Positions 7,716 through 15,627 of a stretch of 46,718 bases of DNA are shown piece after piece (within the stretch, counting starts at the first letter, position 1; each line of letters opens with the position of its first letter). The stretch comes from Candidatus Parendomicrobium reticulitermitis (GTDB lineage Bacteria > Elusimicrobiota > Endomicrobiia > Endomicrobiales > Endomicrobiaceae): the NCBI GenBank assembly GCA_031287095.1, contig JAITTG010000058.1, forward strand, positions 1 to 46,718. Reading direction: 5' to 3'. The translations under genes were made by a program, and so were the position numbers. Below the pieces are notes generated by a model, which worked only from the letters and a program-made list of their open reading frames with translations, was not told the origin of the DNA and did not search any database.

Positions 7716-8648
7716 TTAAAAAAACAATGCGCTTACAGATTCGTCTTTTGAAATTCTTGTAATAGCGTCAGCCAAAATTGAAGATACGCTAATCACTGAT
7801 ATTTTCTTTGTATTTTCTGATTCTTGTAAAGGGATTGAATCGGTTATAATCAATTCTTCCAAACAAGAATCTTGTATTCTTTGTTTTGCCGCTCCGGAAA
7901 GGACGCCGTGAGAAGCCATAGCCAAAACTTTCGCCGCGCCTTTTTCCTGTATAGCCGCCGCAACTTTTGCGAGCGTCCCAGCCGTATCAACCATATCGTC
8001 TATTATCATACAGGTTTTATTTTTGACTTCTCCGATGATGTTCATTATGGACGCTTCATTGGGTTTTGGTCTTCTTTTATCAACTATAACCAAATCCGCG
8101 TTCAAATCTTTTGCATAAGAACGCGCTCTTTCCACGCCGCCTGCGTCTGGAGCGACCACTACGAGATCTTGATAATTTCTCTCTTTGATATAGTTGATGA
8201 GAACAGGTTTTGCATATAGGTGGTCAACGGGAATATCAAAAAAACCTTGAATTTGACCAGCGTGCAAATCCATAGTTAAGACTCTTGTGATGCCGGCGGT
8301 GGCAAGCAAATTTGCCACAAGCCTCGCTGTAATCGGCACTCTCGGCTCGGCTTTTCTATCTTGTCTGCCGTATCCATAATAAGGCATAACAGCCGTAATC
8401 CTTTTTGCCGAAGCCCTTTTTAGCGCGTCTGCCAAAATCAGCAATTCCATAAGATTTTCATTTACGGGATGACAAGTGGGCTGAATAACATAACAATCCG
8501 CGCCTCTAACATTGTCAAGGACTTGCGCCCTTATCTCTCCATCGCTAAAACGCTCAAGCATTCTCTCCGCTAAATCAACTCCCAGCCTTTGAACAATTTT
8601 TTTAGAAAGTTCAACATTGGCGTTTCCTGAGATAATTTTAAGTTTCAT
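7716..8648 (-). CDS. prs: Ribose-phosphate pyrophosphokinase
   Basis: A 310-residue PRPP synthetase, which makes phosphoribosyl pyrophosphate from ribose-5-phosphate and ATP for purine, pyrimidine, histidine and NAD synthesis. Signatures seen: FSDGEIRAQVLDNVRGADCY near the N-terminus, the YYGYGRQDRKAEPR loop (ATP-binding 'flag' region), the LTMDLHAGQIQGFFDIPVDH metal/ATP-binding motif, and the PRPP loop MIIDDMVDTAGTL. Length matches class I enzymes. An AGGATTTAAGAATG leader supports the start. It lies between glmU and rplY, the same neighbourhood as in many bacteria. Confidence 0.96.
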   Translation of the reverse strand: MKLKIISGNANVELSKKIVQRLGVDLAERMLERFSDGEIRAQVLDNVRGADCYVIQPTCHPVNENLMELLILADALKRASAKRITAVMPYYGYGRQDRKAEPRVPITARLVANLLATAGITRVLTMDLHAGQIQGFFDIPVDHLYAKPVLINYIKERNYQDLVVVAPDAGGVERARSYAKDLNADLVIVDKRRPKPNEASIMNIIGEVKNKTCMIIDDMVDTAGTLAKVAAAIQEKGAAKVLAMASHGVLSGAAKQRIQDSCLEELIITDSIPLQESENTKKISVISVSSILADAITRISKDESVSALFF

Positions 8649-8729
8649 TCTTAAATCCTCTTTTATAGAAATTTAACGGCTCTAAGTAGATTGCAGGTCT
8701 TGCCCGCAGGCAACAAACAGAAAAACTTG

Positions 8730-10097
8730 TTATTTTTTGAATGTTTTTAAAACTTCTTTGCTTAAATGCTGCTGTTTTGCTCTTGCTATTGCGAGTTGAT
8801 GCGGCGCAATATCGTGAGTTATAGTTGAGCCTGCCGCAATCAAAACATTTTTTCCGACTTTTATAGGCGCGACAAGATTTACATTAGAACCTACAAAAAC
8901 ATTGTCGCCTATTTCAGTTTTATGTTTCTTAAATCCGTCAAAATTACAAGTGATAGTTCCCGCTCCGATATTTACCGCTTCGCCTATATTAGCGTCTCCT
9001 ATATATGAGAGATGATTTACTTTTGCGCCTTTTTTTATCACAGATTTTTTGATTTCGCTAAAATTTCCCACCTTAACGCCCTCTTTTAAATGCGATTCTG
9101 GACGAATGTGAGAAAAAGGACCTATATGGCAGCCTTTCTCTATTACCGCGCCTCTTACATAAGAATAAGAAATGAAAACATCATCCGCTATTTTGGAATC
9201 TGCAATATAACTATCTCCTTCTATTGTGCAATTTTTGCCGATTTTAACATTGTTTGCAATATAAGCGCGCGGATAAATTATCGTGTCTTGCCCTATTTGC
9301 GCATCCGCTGAAATATAAACTGATTTAGGGTCAATAAAAGAAACGCCTTGCGCAAAAAGTTCCTGTATTTTTCTATCTTGCAATATGCTTTCCGCCTCTG
9401 CGAGTTCTTTTCTATTATTTATTCCTTTGACTTCGCTGCTATCGTCGGTTTTATACAGACCTACCGATTTACCTTCCGACTTTAAAATAGCGATAGAATC
9501 CGTGACATAGTATTCCTTTTTCACATTATTTGGCTTAATTTTTGAAAGGATTTCCCAAATCCCGCTGTCAAAACAATAAATACCGCTATTGATTTCTTTT
9601 ATATTCTTTTGCTCTTTGGACGCGTCTTTTTCTTCAATAATTGCTTCAAAATTCAATCCATTTTTTACTATCCGTCCATATCCAAAAGGCTCATTTACTA
9701 TTGTTGATAAAACCGTCGCGCAATTCCCATTTTTTATGCCGCTTTTTAGTAAAGATGATATTGTAGAAGACCTGATCAGCGGAACATCTCCGCTTATTAC
9801 TAATATATTGCCTTTATAGTTGGTTAATGCGCTTTTTGCTTGTAAAAGAGCGTGGGCTGAGCCTTTTTGCTCTCTTTGATATACTATTTTGACATTCAAA
9901 TTTGCCAAAGACTTCTCAACAAGAGCCGCTTTATGACCCAAAACAATCACAATATTGTCCGGTTTCAACTTTGAAACTGAATCTATGACCCATTTAAGCA
10001 AAGTTTTTCCCGATAACTTGTGTAAAACCTTAGGAATTTCGGATTTCATTCTTGTTCCAGAGCCTGCGGCAAGAATTACTGCAGAAAAGTTAGTCAT
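8730..10097 (-). CDS. glmU: Bifunctional UDP-GlcNAc pyrophosphorylase / glucosamine-1-phosphate acetyltransferase
   Basis: A 455-residue cytoplasmic enzyme that acetylates glucosamine-1-phosphate and transfers UMP to give UDP-GlcNAc, the entry point to murein and LPS. The N-terminal nucleotidyltransferase carries the LAAGSGTRMKSEIPKVLHKL loop and the later GDVPL and EINSGIYCFD motifs. The C-terminal half is a left-handed beta helix of hexapeptide repeats (for example GAVIEKGCHIGPFSHIRPES and later NIGAGTITCNFDGFKKHKT), with the acetyl-CoA site residues. Length is typical (456 in E. coli). It heads the glmU-prs-rplY-pth run and has its own predicted promoter. Confidence 0.96.
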   Translation of the reverse strand: MTNFSAVILAAGSGTRMKSEIPKVLHKLSGKTLLKWVIDSVSKLKPDNIVIVLGHKAALVEKSLANLNVKIVYQREQKGSAHALLQAKSALTNYKGNILVISGDVPLIRSSTISSLLKSGIKNGNCATVLSTIVNEPFGYGRIVKNGLNFEAIIEEKDASKEQKNIKEINSGIYCFDSGIWEILSKIKPNNVKKEYYVTDSIAILKSEGKSVGLYKTDDSSEVKGINNRKELAEAESILQDRKIQELFAQGVSFIDPKSVYISADAQIGQDTIIYPRAYIANNVKIGKNCTIEGDSYIADSKIADDVFISYSYVRGAVIEKGCHIGPFSHIRPESHLKEGVKVGNFSEIKKSVIKKGAKVNHLSYIGDANIGEAVNIGAGTITCNFDGFKKHKTEIGDNVFVGSNVNLVAPIKVGKNVLIAAGSTITHDIAPHQLAIARAKQQHLSKEVLKTFKK

Positions 10098-10131
10098 TAT
10101 TGTCCTTTCAGATTGGATTTGAACCGAGCGG

Positions 10132-10159
10132 ATTATACTAAAAATTTAATCTAAAACAA
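10132..10159 (-). promoter_or_regulatory. Predicted sigma-70 promoter of glmU
   Basis: On the minus strand TTGTTT (10159-10154) is followed after 16 bases by a perfect TATAAT (10137-10132), about 35 bases upstream of the glmU ATG. It lies just downstream of a terminator hairpin, which fits the start of a new operon. Confidence 0.5.
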
Positions 10160-10173
10160 ATTTTTTAAACATT

Positions 10174-10214
10174 AAAAATCCTCCTATCGCTTGAATGACG
10201 ATAAGAGGATTTTT
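10174..10214. terminator. Rho-independent terminator (bidirectional in form)
   Basis: Arms AAAAATCCTCCTATCG and CGATAAGAGGATTTTT pair over 16 positions with one mismatch, around a nine-base loop, giving A and T tracts on both sides. It should end minus-strand transcription coming from the nuclease-like gene at 10422-11006, just before the glmU promoter. Confidence 0.7.
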
Positions 10215-10241
10215 TGTTTTTATGATTTTTATCTTTGTCCC

Positions 10242-10361
10242 CTTTTTAGATTTGACTGCTTTATAAAAATGAATTCCCGCTCCCGACAGAAACATTCGGA
10301 AATGACGACAACATATATCTCATTTGGACATAAAAAAAGCAGCGATTACTATGAGCCTATC
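10242..10361. repeat. Dispersed 120-bp repeat, copy 1 (gene-flank repeat)
   Basis: The segment starting at TTTTTAGATTTGACTGCTT and running through 'gacataaaaaaagcagcgattactatgagcctatca' recurs nearly intact at 15685-15806 and in part at 14756-14823. In the 15.7-kb copy its end forms a terminator hairpin with seven Ts; here the second arm is missing. Confidence 0.65.
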
Positions 10362-10421
10362 AAATGTTGCGGTAAACTCTCTTCTGTTAACTTATTTTAA
10401 AAATATCATTTTTGTCTTTTG

Positions 10422-11006
10422 CTATGCTTTATTATCAATTGCAATTATAAAATAATGAAAGTTTTTTAATTGTTCTTGAGATTGTCCAAAATTTTTCCAC
10501 TCGATTTTGTAATCATTATTTATTTCAATTGCGGGATAAGATTTTTGTAATTCTTCTTCACTTCTTTCACATAGTTCTGTTTTTATCCACTTATGAATTC
10601 CTTTACAGATTTGTTCCGACAAACAAAACTGTTCATAATCAGTGTCTTTATGAACTTTTTGATACCTTTCATTATTAGTAAGGAAAATAAAAAAATTCTG
10701 ACTTCCATTCTCTTTACTAATGGTTTCAAGTCTGTTTATGTCTTTATAGATGTGATAACTGTGCATGTTTTCTGTTGCTTGTTTTTTTGTTTTATATTTT
10801 AGTTCTATATAGTGTTCTTTGCCGCCATTTTCAACACGAATGTCAACCTTTATCGTTTTATTTTTATACGGATATGGATATTCCTCATTTACAATCGCTT
10901 GCGGCAAACTTTGTTGTAAACACCTTGAAAGATAAGATCTAAAATGCGCCTCAGACATAAACAGCTCGTTAATCCCTTTCATTATCTCTTCTAATAATTG
11001 TTTCAT
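10422..11006 (-). CDS. Hypothetical protein with PD-(D/E)XK nuclease-like core
   Basis: A 194-residue soluble protein, not assigned to a named family. Residues around 55-80 read KVDIRVENGGKEHYIELKYK, with the D...E-x-K arrangement of the restriction-endonuclease-like fold (Asp, then Glu-Leu-Lys). An upstream helix, MSEAHFRSYLSRCL, resembles that of uncharacterised restriction-like proteins. An in-frame ATG at 11102 also exists. I prefer 11006 because GGAGG lies nine bases upstream of it, while the extra 32 residues fall in repeat DNA also seen at 15628-15692. A possible role is defence or DNA repair, but nothing nearby fixes it. A terminator lies 200 bp downstream. Confidence 0.6.
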   Translation of the reverse strand: MKQLLEEIMKGINELFMSEAHFRSYLSRCLQQSLPQAIVNEEYPYPYKNKTIKVDIRVENGGKEHYIELKYKTKKQATENMHSYHIYKDINRLETISKENGSQNFFIFLTNNERYQKVHKDTDYEQFCLSEQICKGIHKWIKTELCERSEEELQKSYPAIEINNDYKIEWKNFGQSQEQLKNFHYFIIAIDNKA

Positions 11007-11062
11007 TTTTACAATCCTCCTTTTGTTTTTTGTGGTTTTGACAGCCGCATGGGCTATCCCTA

Positions 11063-11125
11063 CAATTTTTGATACAACTGCACGCGAATGATTATTCGCC
11101 ACTATAAAGACCTTTCCTCCTTTTC
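11063..11125. repeat. Dispersed repeat shared with 15628-15692
   Basis: The stretch around 'tttgatacaactgc', then 'gcgaatgattattcgc' and 'cctttcctcc', recurs with a few changes at 15628-15692 ('gtgatacaactgcgagc', then 'gaataattatttgcgc', 'ctttacctcc'). Both copies lie beside minus-strand genes of the accessory region. Confidence 0.5.
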
Positions 11126-11152
11126 CATTTTCTCCTTTATATTAGACCTCTT

Positions 11153-11298
11153 GCGCGAAACAATCCTGTCATTCTGCGTCTTGCGTCTTTGCGCAGGATA
11201 AACTCCGCCGCAGAATCTATAATATAAAACGATGTCTCCATTAGCGCGCAATACACATATTCTTACATTCTTTATATGACAGTTATGCAAGAGGTTTA
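11153..11298. mobile_element. MITE-like element, copy B (146 bp)
   Basis: Begins TAGACCTCTTGCGCGAAAC and ends GTTATGCAAGAGGTTTA. The reverse complement of its right end (about 55 bases, including 'ataaagaatgtaaga') matches the left end of copy A, so the true terminal repeat is longer than 17 bases. It contains 'attctgcgtcttgcgtctttgcgcag'-like interior sequence (split for reading: ATTCTGCG and CTTTGCGCAG). Confidence 0.65.
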
Positions 11299-11354
11299 AT
11301 TATTGAAATCGGCAAATACCAAAGCCTTTATAATGTCTTTACGGCTTTCAGCGC

Positions 11355-13169
11355 TTATCGTAAAAGTTTCATCAAATTTTCTTTGGCATTTAGTCTTTGC
11401 GCTTCCTCTGTCTTTTTTGCTTTTACCTGCCATTTTATGCCCTCATCTTCATCTTGTTTTACCCCTTTTCCCGTCAGATACATATCCGCCAACAGCTCCA
11501 TAGCTCCAATATTCCCTTGTTTTGCGGCTTTTTTAAACCATTTTATTGCATCCTTATAATCTTGCTTAATTCCCAATTCTTCGTTTCCAAATAAATAAAG
11601 AAGACCCAAAGAATATTGACTGTCTATATCCCCCTGTTCTGCCATTTTTCTTATCCACCTTAGACCATCTTCTTCCTTTCCTTGCTTTTTTTGTTCCCCT
11701 GATTTTATATCCTTTCTTGTTGTATTTTGGGCGCTTTGTTCCACCCCTTGACCATTCTTATACATGGTATCAACTATCTTTTTGGCATCTTCATTACCTT
11801 GTTCTGCCGCTTTTTTAAACCATTTCATTGCCTCTTGATAATCTTGGGTTATTCCTTGCCCATTATAATACATCATTCCTAAATCATGTTGAGCATTAGC
11901 ATTCCCTTGTTCCGCTGATTTTTGATACCACTTAAACGCTTCTTTGTAATCTTGGTTTACTCCTCGTCCAATAACATACGTCAATCCTAAAATGTATTGA
12001 GCATTAGCATTACCTTGTTGCGCAGATTTTTGAAACCACTTGAACGCTTCTTTGTAATCTTGTTTTACTCCTTCTTGCCCATTAGCATACATCACTCCTA
12101 AATTGAATTGAGCATAAGCATTCTCTTGTTCTGCTGATTTTTGCCACCACTTAAACGCTTCTTTGTAATCTTGTTTTACTCCTTGCCCATTAGCATATAT
12201 CAATCCTAAATTGTTTTGAGCATTAGCATTCCCTTGTTCTGCTGATTTTTGATACCACTTGAACGCTTCTTGGTAATCTTGTTTTATTCCTTGCCCATTA
12301 TAATACATCCATCCTAAATTGAATTGAGCATTAGCATTTCCTTGTTCCGCTGATTTTTGATACCACTTGAACGCTTCTTTGTAATCTTGTTTTACTCCTT
12401 GCCCATAAGCATACATCACTCCTAAATTGAATTGAGCATAAGCATTCCCTTGTTCCGCTGATTTTTGCATTAACTTATCGGCTTCTTCATAATTTTGCTC
12501 AACTCCTATTCCTGTCAATGTCATTAAAGATAAAACTTTTTGAAATTTTGCATCTGTTTGCGCCATTTTTTTTAATTGATTGATTTTTTCTTCTTCTTGT
12601 TTGTCTTGTTTAAGAAATTCAATTATAGCGTCAGCGCTGTCCTTGTCTTCATTTGAAATTGTCTTTAACCAAATTACCGCTTCATCATTATTTTTTTCAA
12701 CGCCAAATCCATTATAATAAAATGACGCTATGACAATTTTTGATATATTGCCGCCGCCATTAGCGGACTTTTTATAGTATTCTAAAGCCTTTTTATAATC
12801 TTTGCCCACGCCATCACCATTTTGATATATTTGCCCAAGCATATAATAACTGCCCGCTTGTTCATACCAAGATATAGCCTCTTTATAATCTTGTATAACT
12901 CCAAATCCATAGTAATAGATATTGCCTAAATCGACTTTGGCGTTATTATTGCCTTGCTGAGCGGATTTTATATACCAATTACGAGCCTCATCATAATCTT
13001 GAGAAAGACCATTAGTCCCGCTGTAATAAGCATTGCCATAAATATATTGAGCCTGCGCATCGCCGCTTTCGGCTTTTTTACGAATCTCTTCAATAGAATT
13101 TGTGTCTTGACCGCACGACAATGTTGATAGCAAAAATGCTAATGATAAGACTGAAAACATCTTTTTCAT
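11355..13169 (-). CDS. Secreted Sel1-repeat (SLR) protein
   Basis: A 604-residue protein with an N-terminal signal sequence (MKKMFSVLSLAFLLSTLSCG; the Cys may be lipidated, but the lipobox is imperfect). About 13-14 Sel1-like repeats of 36 residues follow, of the type AQFNLGVMYAYGQGVKQDYK then EAFKWYQKSAEQGNA. Repeats in the middle (roughly 230-450) are almost identical at the DNA level, forming a tandem array at about 11840-12480 that points to recent expansion. Sel1 solenoids bind partner proteins, and in host-associated bacteria they often act in host interaction; the partner here is unknown. It has its own promoter at 13197-13225 and an AAGGAG site. A truncated copy of its first codons exists at 14844-14867. 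Confidence 0.85.
   Translation of the reverse strand: MKKMFSVLSLAFLLSTLSCGQDTNSIEEIRKKAESGDAQAQYIYGNAYYSGTNGLSQDYDEARNWYIKSAQQGNNNAKVDLGNIYYYGFGVIQDYKEAISWYEQAGSYYMLGQIYQNGDGVGKDYKKALEYYKKSANGGGNISKIVIASFYYNGFGVEKNNDEAVIWLKTISNEDKDSADAIIEFLKQDKQEEEKINQLKKMAQTDAKFQKVLSLMTLTGIGVEQNYEEADKLMQKSAEQGNAYAQFNLGVMYAYGQGVKQDYKEAFKWYQKSAEQGNANAQFNLGWMYYNGQGIKQDYQEAFKWYQKSAEQGNANAQNNLGLIYANGQGVKQDYKEAFKWWQKSAEQENAYAQFNLGVMYANGQEGVKQDYKEAFKWFQKSAQQGNANAQYILGLTYVIGRGVNQDYKEAFKWYQKSAEQGNANAQHDLGMMYYNGQGITQDYQEAMKWFKKAAEQGNEDAKKIVDTMYKNGQGVEQSAQNTTRKDIKSGEQKKQGKEEDGLRWIRKMAEQGDIDSQYSLGLLYLFGNEELGIKQDYKDAIKWFKKAAKQGNIGAMELLADMYLTGKGVKQDEDEGIKWQVKAKKTEEAQRLNAKENLMKLLR
11840..12480. repeat. Tandem 108-bp coding repeats of the Sel1 protein
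   Basis: Six adjacent units of 108 bp (one is 111 bp because of an extra Gly/Glu codon) differ by only a few bases each. They encode the 36-residue Sel1 motif. Such arrays change copy number by slippage or recombination. Confidence 0.7.
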
Positions 13170-13196
13170 AAACTTTCTCCTTTTTTATTTTATTTT

Positions 13197-13225
13197 GTTG
13201 TATGCATCTATGAAACCATTTTCAA
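13197..13225 (-). promoter_or_regulatory. Shared promoter-leader module, copy 1 (Sel1 gene)
   Basis: On the minus strand TTGAAA (13225-13220) and TACAAC (13202-13197) are separated by 17 bases. They are followed by a leader with AAAAAAGGAGAAAG and the ATG at 13169. The same module, with few changes, occurs at 13924-13952 and 14896-14924. Confidence 0.5.
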
Positions 13226-13272
13226 AACCGCCATCTTAGAAATATGCTTTGAACACTCTGCCATAGAAAAAA

Positions 13273-13376
13273 TTATATGCCCTTTCTGGCATTAATCATA
13301 AGAACAATTCTGCCGCCTCTATAATTCTTTCCATCACAGAAATTTCTTTGCTTTCAATAACAATTTTTATGTTCAT
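13273..13376 (-). pseudogene. Hybrid gene scrap: short start fused to the 3' end of a copy of the 160-residue gene
   Basis: Positions 13273-13320 repeat almost exactly the 3' end of the gene at 14161-14643; in the right frame they encode RIVLMINARKGI and stop. Joined to this upstream is a 26-codon frame (13296-13376) starting MNIKIVIESKEISVMERI, with a GAGG site seven bases before its ATG. I infer remains of a duplicated gene that recombined with something else; a functional product is unlikely. Confidence 0.55.
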
Positions 13377-13399
13377 AAACTTACCTCAATAATATTAAA

Positions 13400-13897
13400 C
13401 TATTTAGCTAACGGATATTTTTCCCAATCAAATTTAACTACTTTTATTGCCACTCCTGAGAGATTATCTTTAACATCTAATATAAATCGAATGTTTTTAA
13501 CATCATGATTTGCTAATTCCATAATATTATCGAAATCCCTTAGATACAGACCTTTTAGACGTTGTAACAATACGCTCTTTTCTTCTGAATATAAACGAAT
13601 GTGATTGGTTTCTCCATCAGAATCCCTAAATTGATATGTAGTTGTAATTCCATTTTGTATTGTGTTCATTTTAGTGATTCTAGGACTCGATAAAAATTTA
13701 TAAGACCGCGTATTACGCATAAAACATTGTCTCCCATGAATTTGAGGAAAGTACTGTATTACATGAGTATTCCCAATTTCCATATACATAGGACCATTTG
13801 AAGAACGGGGAAAAAACAAGTACTTTGCTGCAAACACATTTCTAGATAGTAATATAAAACCTAATAGCAATGCAACGAACAACAATTTTCTTTTCAT
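13400..13897 (-). CDS. Secreted protein of unknown function
   Basis: A 165-residue protein with a clear signal peptide (MKRKLLFVALLLGFILLSRNVFA, cleavage near 23-24). The mature part has alternating short strands and turns and two cysteine-bearing or aromatic segments (QIHGRQCFMRNTRSYKF). I recognise no family. It has a strong promoter candidate (13924-13952, with a perfect TTGACA) and an AAGGAG-like site. It is one of four small secreted proteins in a row (with those at 14161, 15167 and the Sel1 protein), on the same strand but each apparently with separate transcription. Envelope or host-interface roles are possible but unproven. Confidence 0.65.
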   Translation of the reverse strand: MKRKLLFVALLLGFILLSRNVFAAKYLFFPRSSNGPMYMEIGNTHVIQYFPQIHGRQCFMRNTRSYKFLSSPRITKMNTIQNGITTTYQFRDSDGETNHIRLYSEEKSVLLQRLKGLYLRDFDNIMELANHDVKNIRFILDVKDNLSGVAIKVVKFDWEKYPLAK

Positions 13898-13923
13898 TTT
13901 ACTCTCCTTTTTTATTTTATTTC

Positions 13924-13952
13924 GTTGTATGTATCTATGAAACTATTGTCAA
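13924..13952 (-). promoter_or_regulatory. Shared promoter-leader module, copy 2
   Basis: On the minus strand TTGACA (13952-13947), 17 bases, then TACAAC (13929-13924), then a leader ending in an AGGAG site before the ATG at 13897. It is the best -35 of the three copies of this module. Confidence 0.55.
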
Positions 13953-13969
13953 AACATCCATTCTAAAAA

Positions 13970-14129
13970 TAGACCTTTTGTACAACCAACACATAAAGAT
14001 AGATGGACATTGCCAGTATGCGTGAAGCCACAGAATCCATAGAATAAAATTCTATTTCCAATATTTGCCTTTAACGATTAACAACGAAAAGCATTACATT
14101 CTTTGTGTATCAGTTATGCAAGAGGTCTA
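13970..14129. mobile_element. MITE-like element, copy C (160 bp)
   Basis: Begins TAGACCTTTTGTACAAC and ends GTTATGCAAGAGGTCTA. The interior keeps 'attctatttcc', 'aacgattaacaacgaaaag' and 'acattctttgtgtatcag' in the same order as other copies. It lies between the promoter of the 13400-13897 gene and the stop of the 14161-14643 gene. Confidence 0.65.
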
Positions 14130-14160
14130 ATGTTCTTTAAACACTCTGCTATAGAAAAAA

Positions 14161-14643
14161 TTATATGCCCTTTCTGGCATTAATCATAAGAACAATTCTG
14201 TAGCTTCTATCAACAGTTATACTTTTGTCAGTTTCTATCAACGAAACCACAATTTTGCCTTTTTTTCTATAAGAAAATATACGCTGTCCAGCGGATGGTT
14301 CCTTCTTTTCTTCTAAAACAAATCCCTTGGAACTCAAGAAATCAGTTATAAGTTCTCTTTGTTCATTTCTTATGCTATCGCTTTTAGTTACTAATAGTAT
14401 GGAAACAAAATCAACTTTTCCATCATGCGTCTGAACACCAGAAGAAGCAGAATATCCATCAAACTGTATTACTTCACTTTTATATGCGGCAAAAGTTCCA
14501 TCTTGAAAATCTATATAGTAATTGCTTGGAGCAGGTCTACCAATATAATCCATCATCTGACTATAGTCTTTTGTATCAAAAGCAAAACTATTTACTGCAA
14601 ACAGAAACGCCAACATCAATGCAACAATTGTTTGTTTTTTCAT
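14161..14643 (-). CDS. Secreted protein of unknown function
   Basis: A 160-residue protein with signal peptide MKKQTIVALMLAFLFAVNSFA and a mature alpha/beta region (IDFQDGTFAAYKSEVIQFDG, then LLVTKSDSIRNEQRELITDF, then RIVLMINARKGI at the end). I do not recognise a family. Its 3' end is duplicated as a scrap at 13273-13320, which shows this locus has undergone duplication and loss. Start supported by AGGAG about seven bases upstream (leader 'TAGGAGTTTTAAAATG'). Confidence 0.65.
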   Translation of the reverse strand: MKKQTIVALMLAFLFAVNSFAFDTKDYSQMMDYIGRPAPSNYYIDFQDGTFAAYKSEVIQFDGYSASSGVQTHDGKVDFVSILLVTKSDSIRNEQRELITDFLSSKGFVLEEKKEPSAGQRIFSYRKKGKIVVSLIETDKSITVDRSYRIVLMINARKGI

Positions 14644-14755
14644 TTTAAAACTCCTAATCGTTTAAAGTCCGCGCGACTATTATTTTTTTTGTTTCACGAC
14701 AAAACAGAATTTACAATTTTCCTCCCTTATAAATTAAACTCCCAACCTCATAACC

Positions 14756-14823
14756 TCCTTTTTTAGATTTGACTGCTTTTAAAAATGGATTCTCATTCTT
14801 GACAGAAATATTCGGAAATGACG
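14756..14823. repeat. Dispersed 120-bp repeat, copy 2 (partial)
   Basis: Matches the first half of the repeats at 10242 and 15685 (TTTTAGATTTGACTGCTTTT through 'attcggaaatgacg') and then breaks off into the Sel1 start scrap. Confidence 0.6.
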
Positions 14824-14843
14824 CTTTTTTGGGGAATGACGAC

Positions 14844-14867
14844 TAATACTGAAAACATCTTTTTCAT
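14844..14867 (-). pseudogene. 5' scrap of a second Sel1-type gene with its leader
   Basis: The ATG at 14867 opens MKKMFSVL, the same first codons as the Sel1 gene at 13169, and the leader and promoter upstream (14868-14924) are also copied. After about eight codons the match stops and repeat DNA follows. This is the start of a deleted duplicate gene. Confidence 0.6.
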
Positions 14868-14895
14868 AAAACTTTCTCCTTTTTTATTTTATTTC

Positions 14896-14924
14896 GTTGT
14901 ATGCATCTATGAAGCTATTTTCAA
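14896..14924 (-). promoter_or_regulatory. Shared promoter-leader module, copy 3 (now orphaned)
   Basis: On the minus strand TTGAAA (14924-14919), 17 bases, TACAAC (14901-14896), followed by the AAGGAGAAAG leader and the 14867 ATG. It now drives only a gene scrap and might read through into the 14161-14643 gene. Confidence 0.45.
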
Positions 14925-15062
14925 AACATCCATTTTAGAAATGCACAAAAATTTTCTTTCAGTTAAAGCAATATTACTGATACATTGTTTTAATGAAACT
15001 CCCATATCTAATCTATTAGATAATTCAATTACGACGCATTGTTTAATTGTATTTAAATTGGT

Positions 15063-15152
15063 TTAATTGTTTTTTAATGAAATTAATAATGTATTTAATA
15101 TCAATTTTACTTGTTCCAATAATTCTTTATTATTATTGCTACTATTAGACAT
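15063..15152 (-). CDS. Very small hypothetical protein (29 codons)
   Basis: The frame opens MSNSSNNNKELLEQVKLI and ends LKNN. An AAGGA site lies seven bases upstream, and the start is 15 bp after the stop of the 15167-15553 gene, so it may be translated from the same mRNA. The composition (helical, charged then hydrophobic) would suit a small peptide, but it could equally be the start of a broken gene: downstream sequence in other frames continues with similar composition. Confidence 0.3.
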   Translation of the reverse strand: MSNSSNNNKELLEQVKLILNTLLISLKNN

Positions 15153-15166
15153 GCTTTATCCTTATT

Positions 15167-15553
15167 TTAATATCTAAGTGCGAAATCAAGTCTATCTAAA
15201 ATTATTAAACAAGATGGCCAATCCTCTACATCTTCATGACTACCAGTTCTATTGCCATAAGTTTGTTCTGTTTTAGTCATTCCGGGATAAAGATTTGAAA
15301 TTATTAAAGAACCACTTCCTATTTGTTCTAAATTATCATCTAACCAAATAAGATCGAAACAAGCCCTAGATATTTTCTCATTTGTAAGATTTTTGACTTT
15401 CATTTCAACCAAATAGCCCGAGCGATACACTTTAACTATCTCAATTTTATCATTGGGAATTTTTCCCTTAATTTCTACTTGAGTTTCTGAAGCTGCATAA
15501 ACTATGATGCTTGACAAGAAACAAACGAACAATGTGAATAATACTTTTTTCAT
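15167..15553 (-). CDS. Secreted protein, possible FxLYD-like domain
   Basis: A 128-residue protein with a signal peptide (MKKVLFTLFVCFLSSIIVYA). The mature part contains VEMKVKNLTNEKISRACFDL, then IWLDDNLEQIGSGSLIISNL and YPGMTKTEQ. This order, 'NxT...i....v....D..g..l....... L.PG', is that of FxLYD and related small beta-sandwich domains found in secreted bacterial proteins, but I hold this loosely. It has the same strand and size class as the neighbouring secreted proteins. A small frame follows 15 bp downstream. Confidence 0.62.
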   Translation of the reverse strand: MKKVLFTLFVCFLSSIIVYAASETQVEIKGKIPNDKIEIVKVYRSGYLVEMKVKNLTNEKISRACFDLIWLDDNLEQIGSGSLIISNLYPGMTKTEQTYGNRTGSHEDVEDWPSCLIILDRLDFALRY

Positions 15554-15627
15554 TTTAAATCTCCATTTTAATTAAATTTAGATACTGCGCCATTACTTCT
15601 TTTTAGGCAACATACGGGTCTGCTACC

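Noticed and set aside
11840-12480. Regular repeats that could suggest a CRISPR array
   Set aside because: The unit is 108 bp, wholly coding, with no unique spacers; it encodes Sel1 motifs. No cas genes are present.
14818-15066. Plus-strand open frame of about 82 codons
   Set aside because: It is antisense to the copied promoter module and the Sel1 scrap, with no ribosome binding site or recognisable protein.
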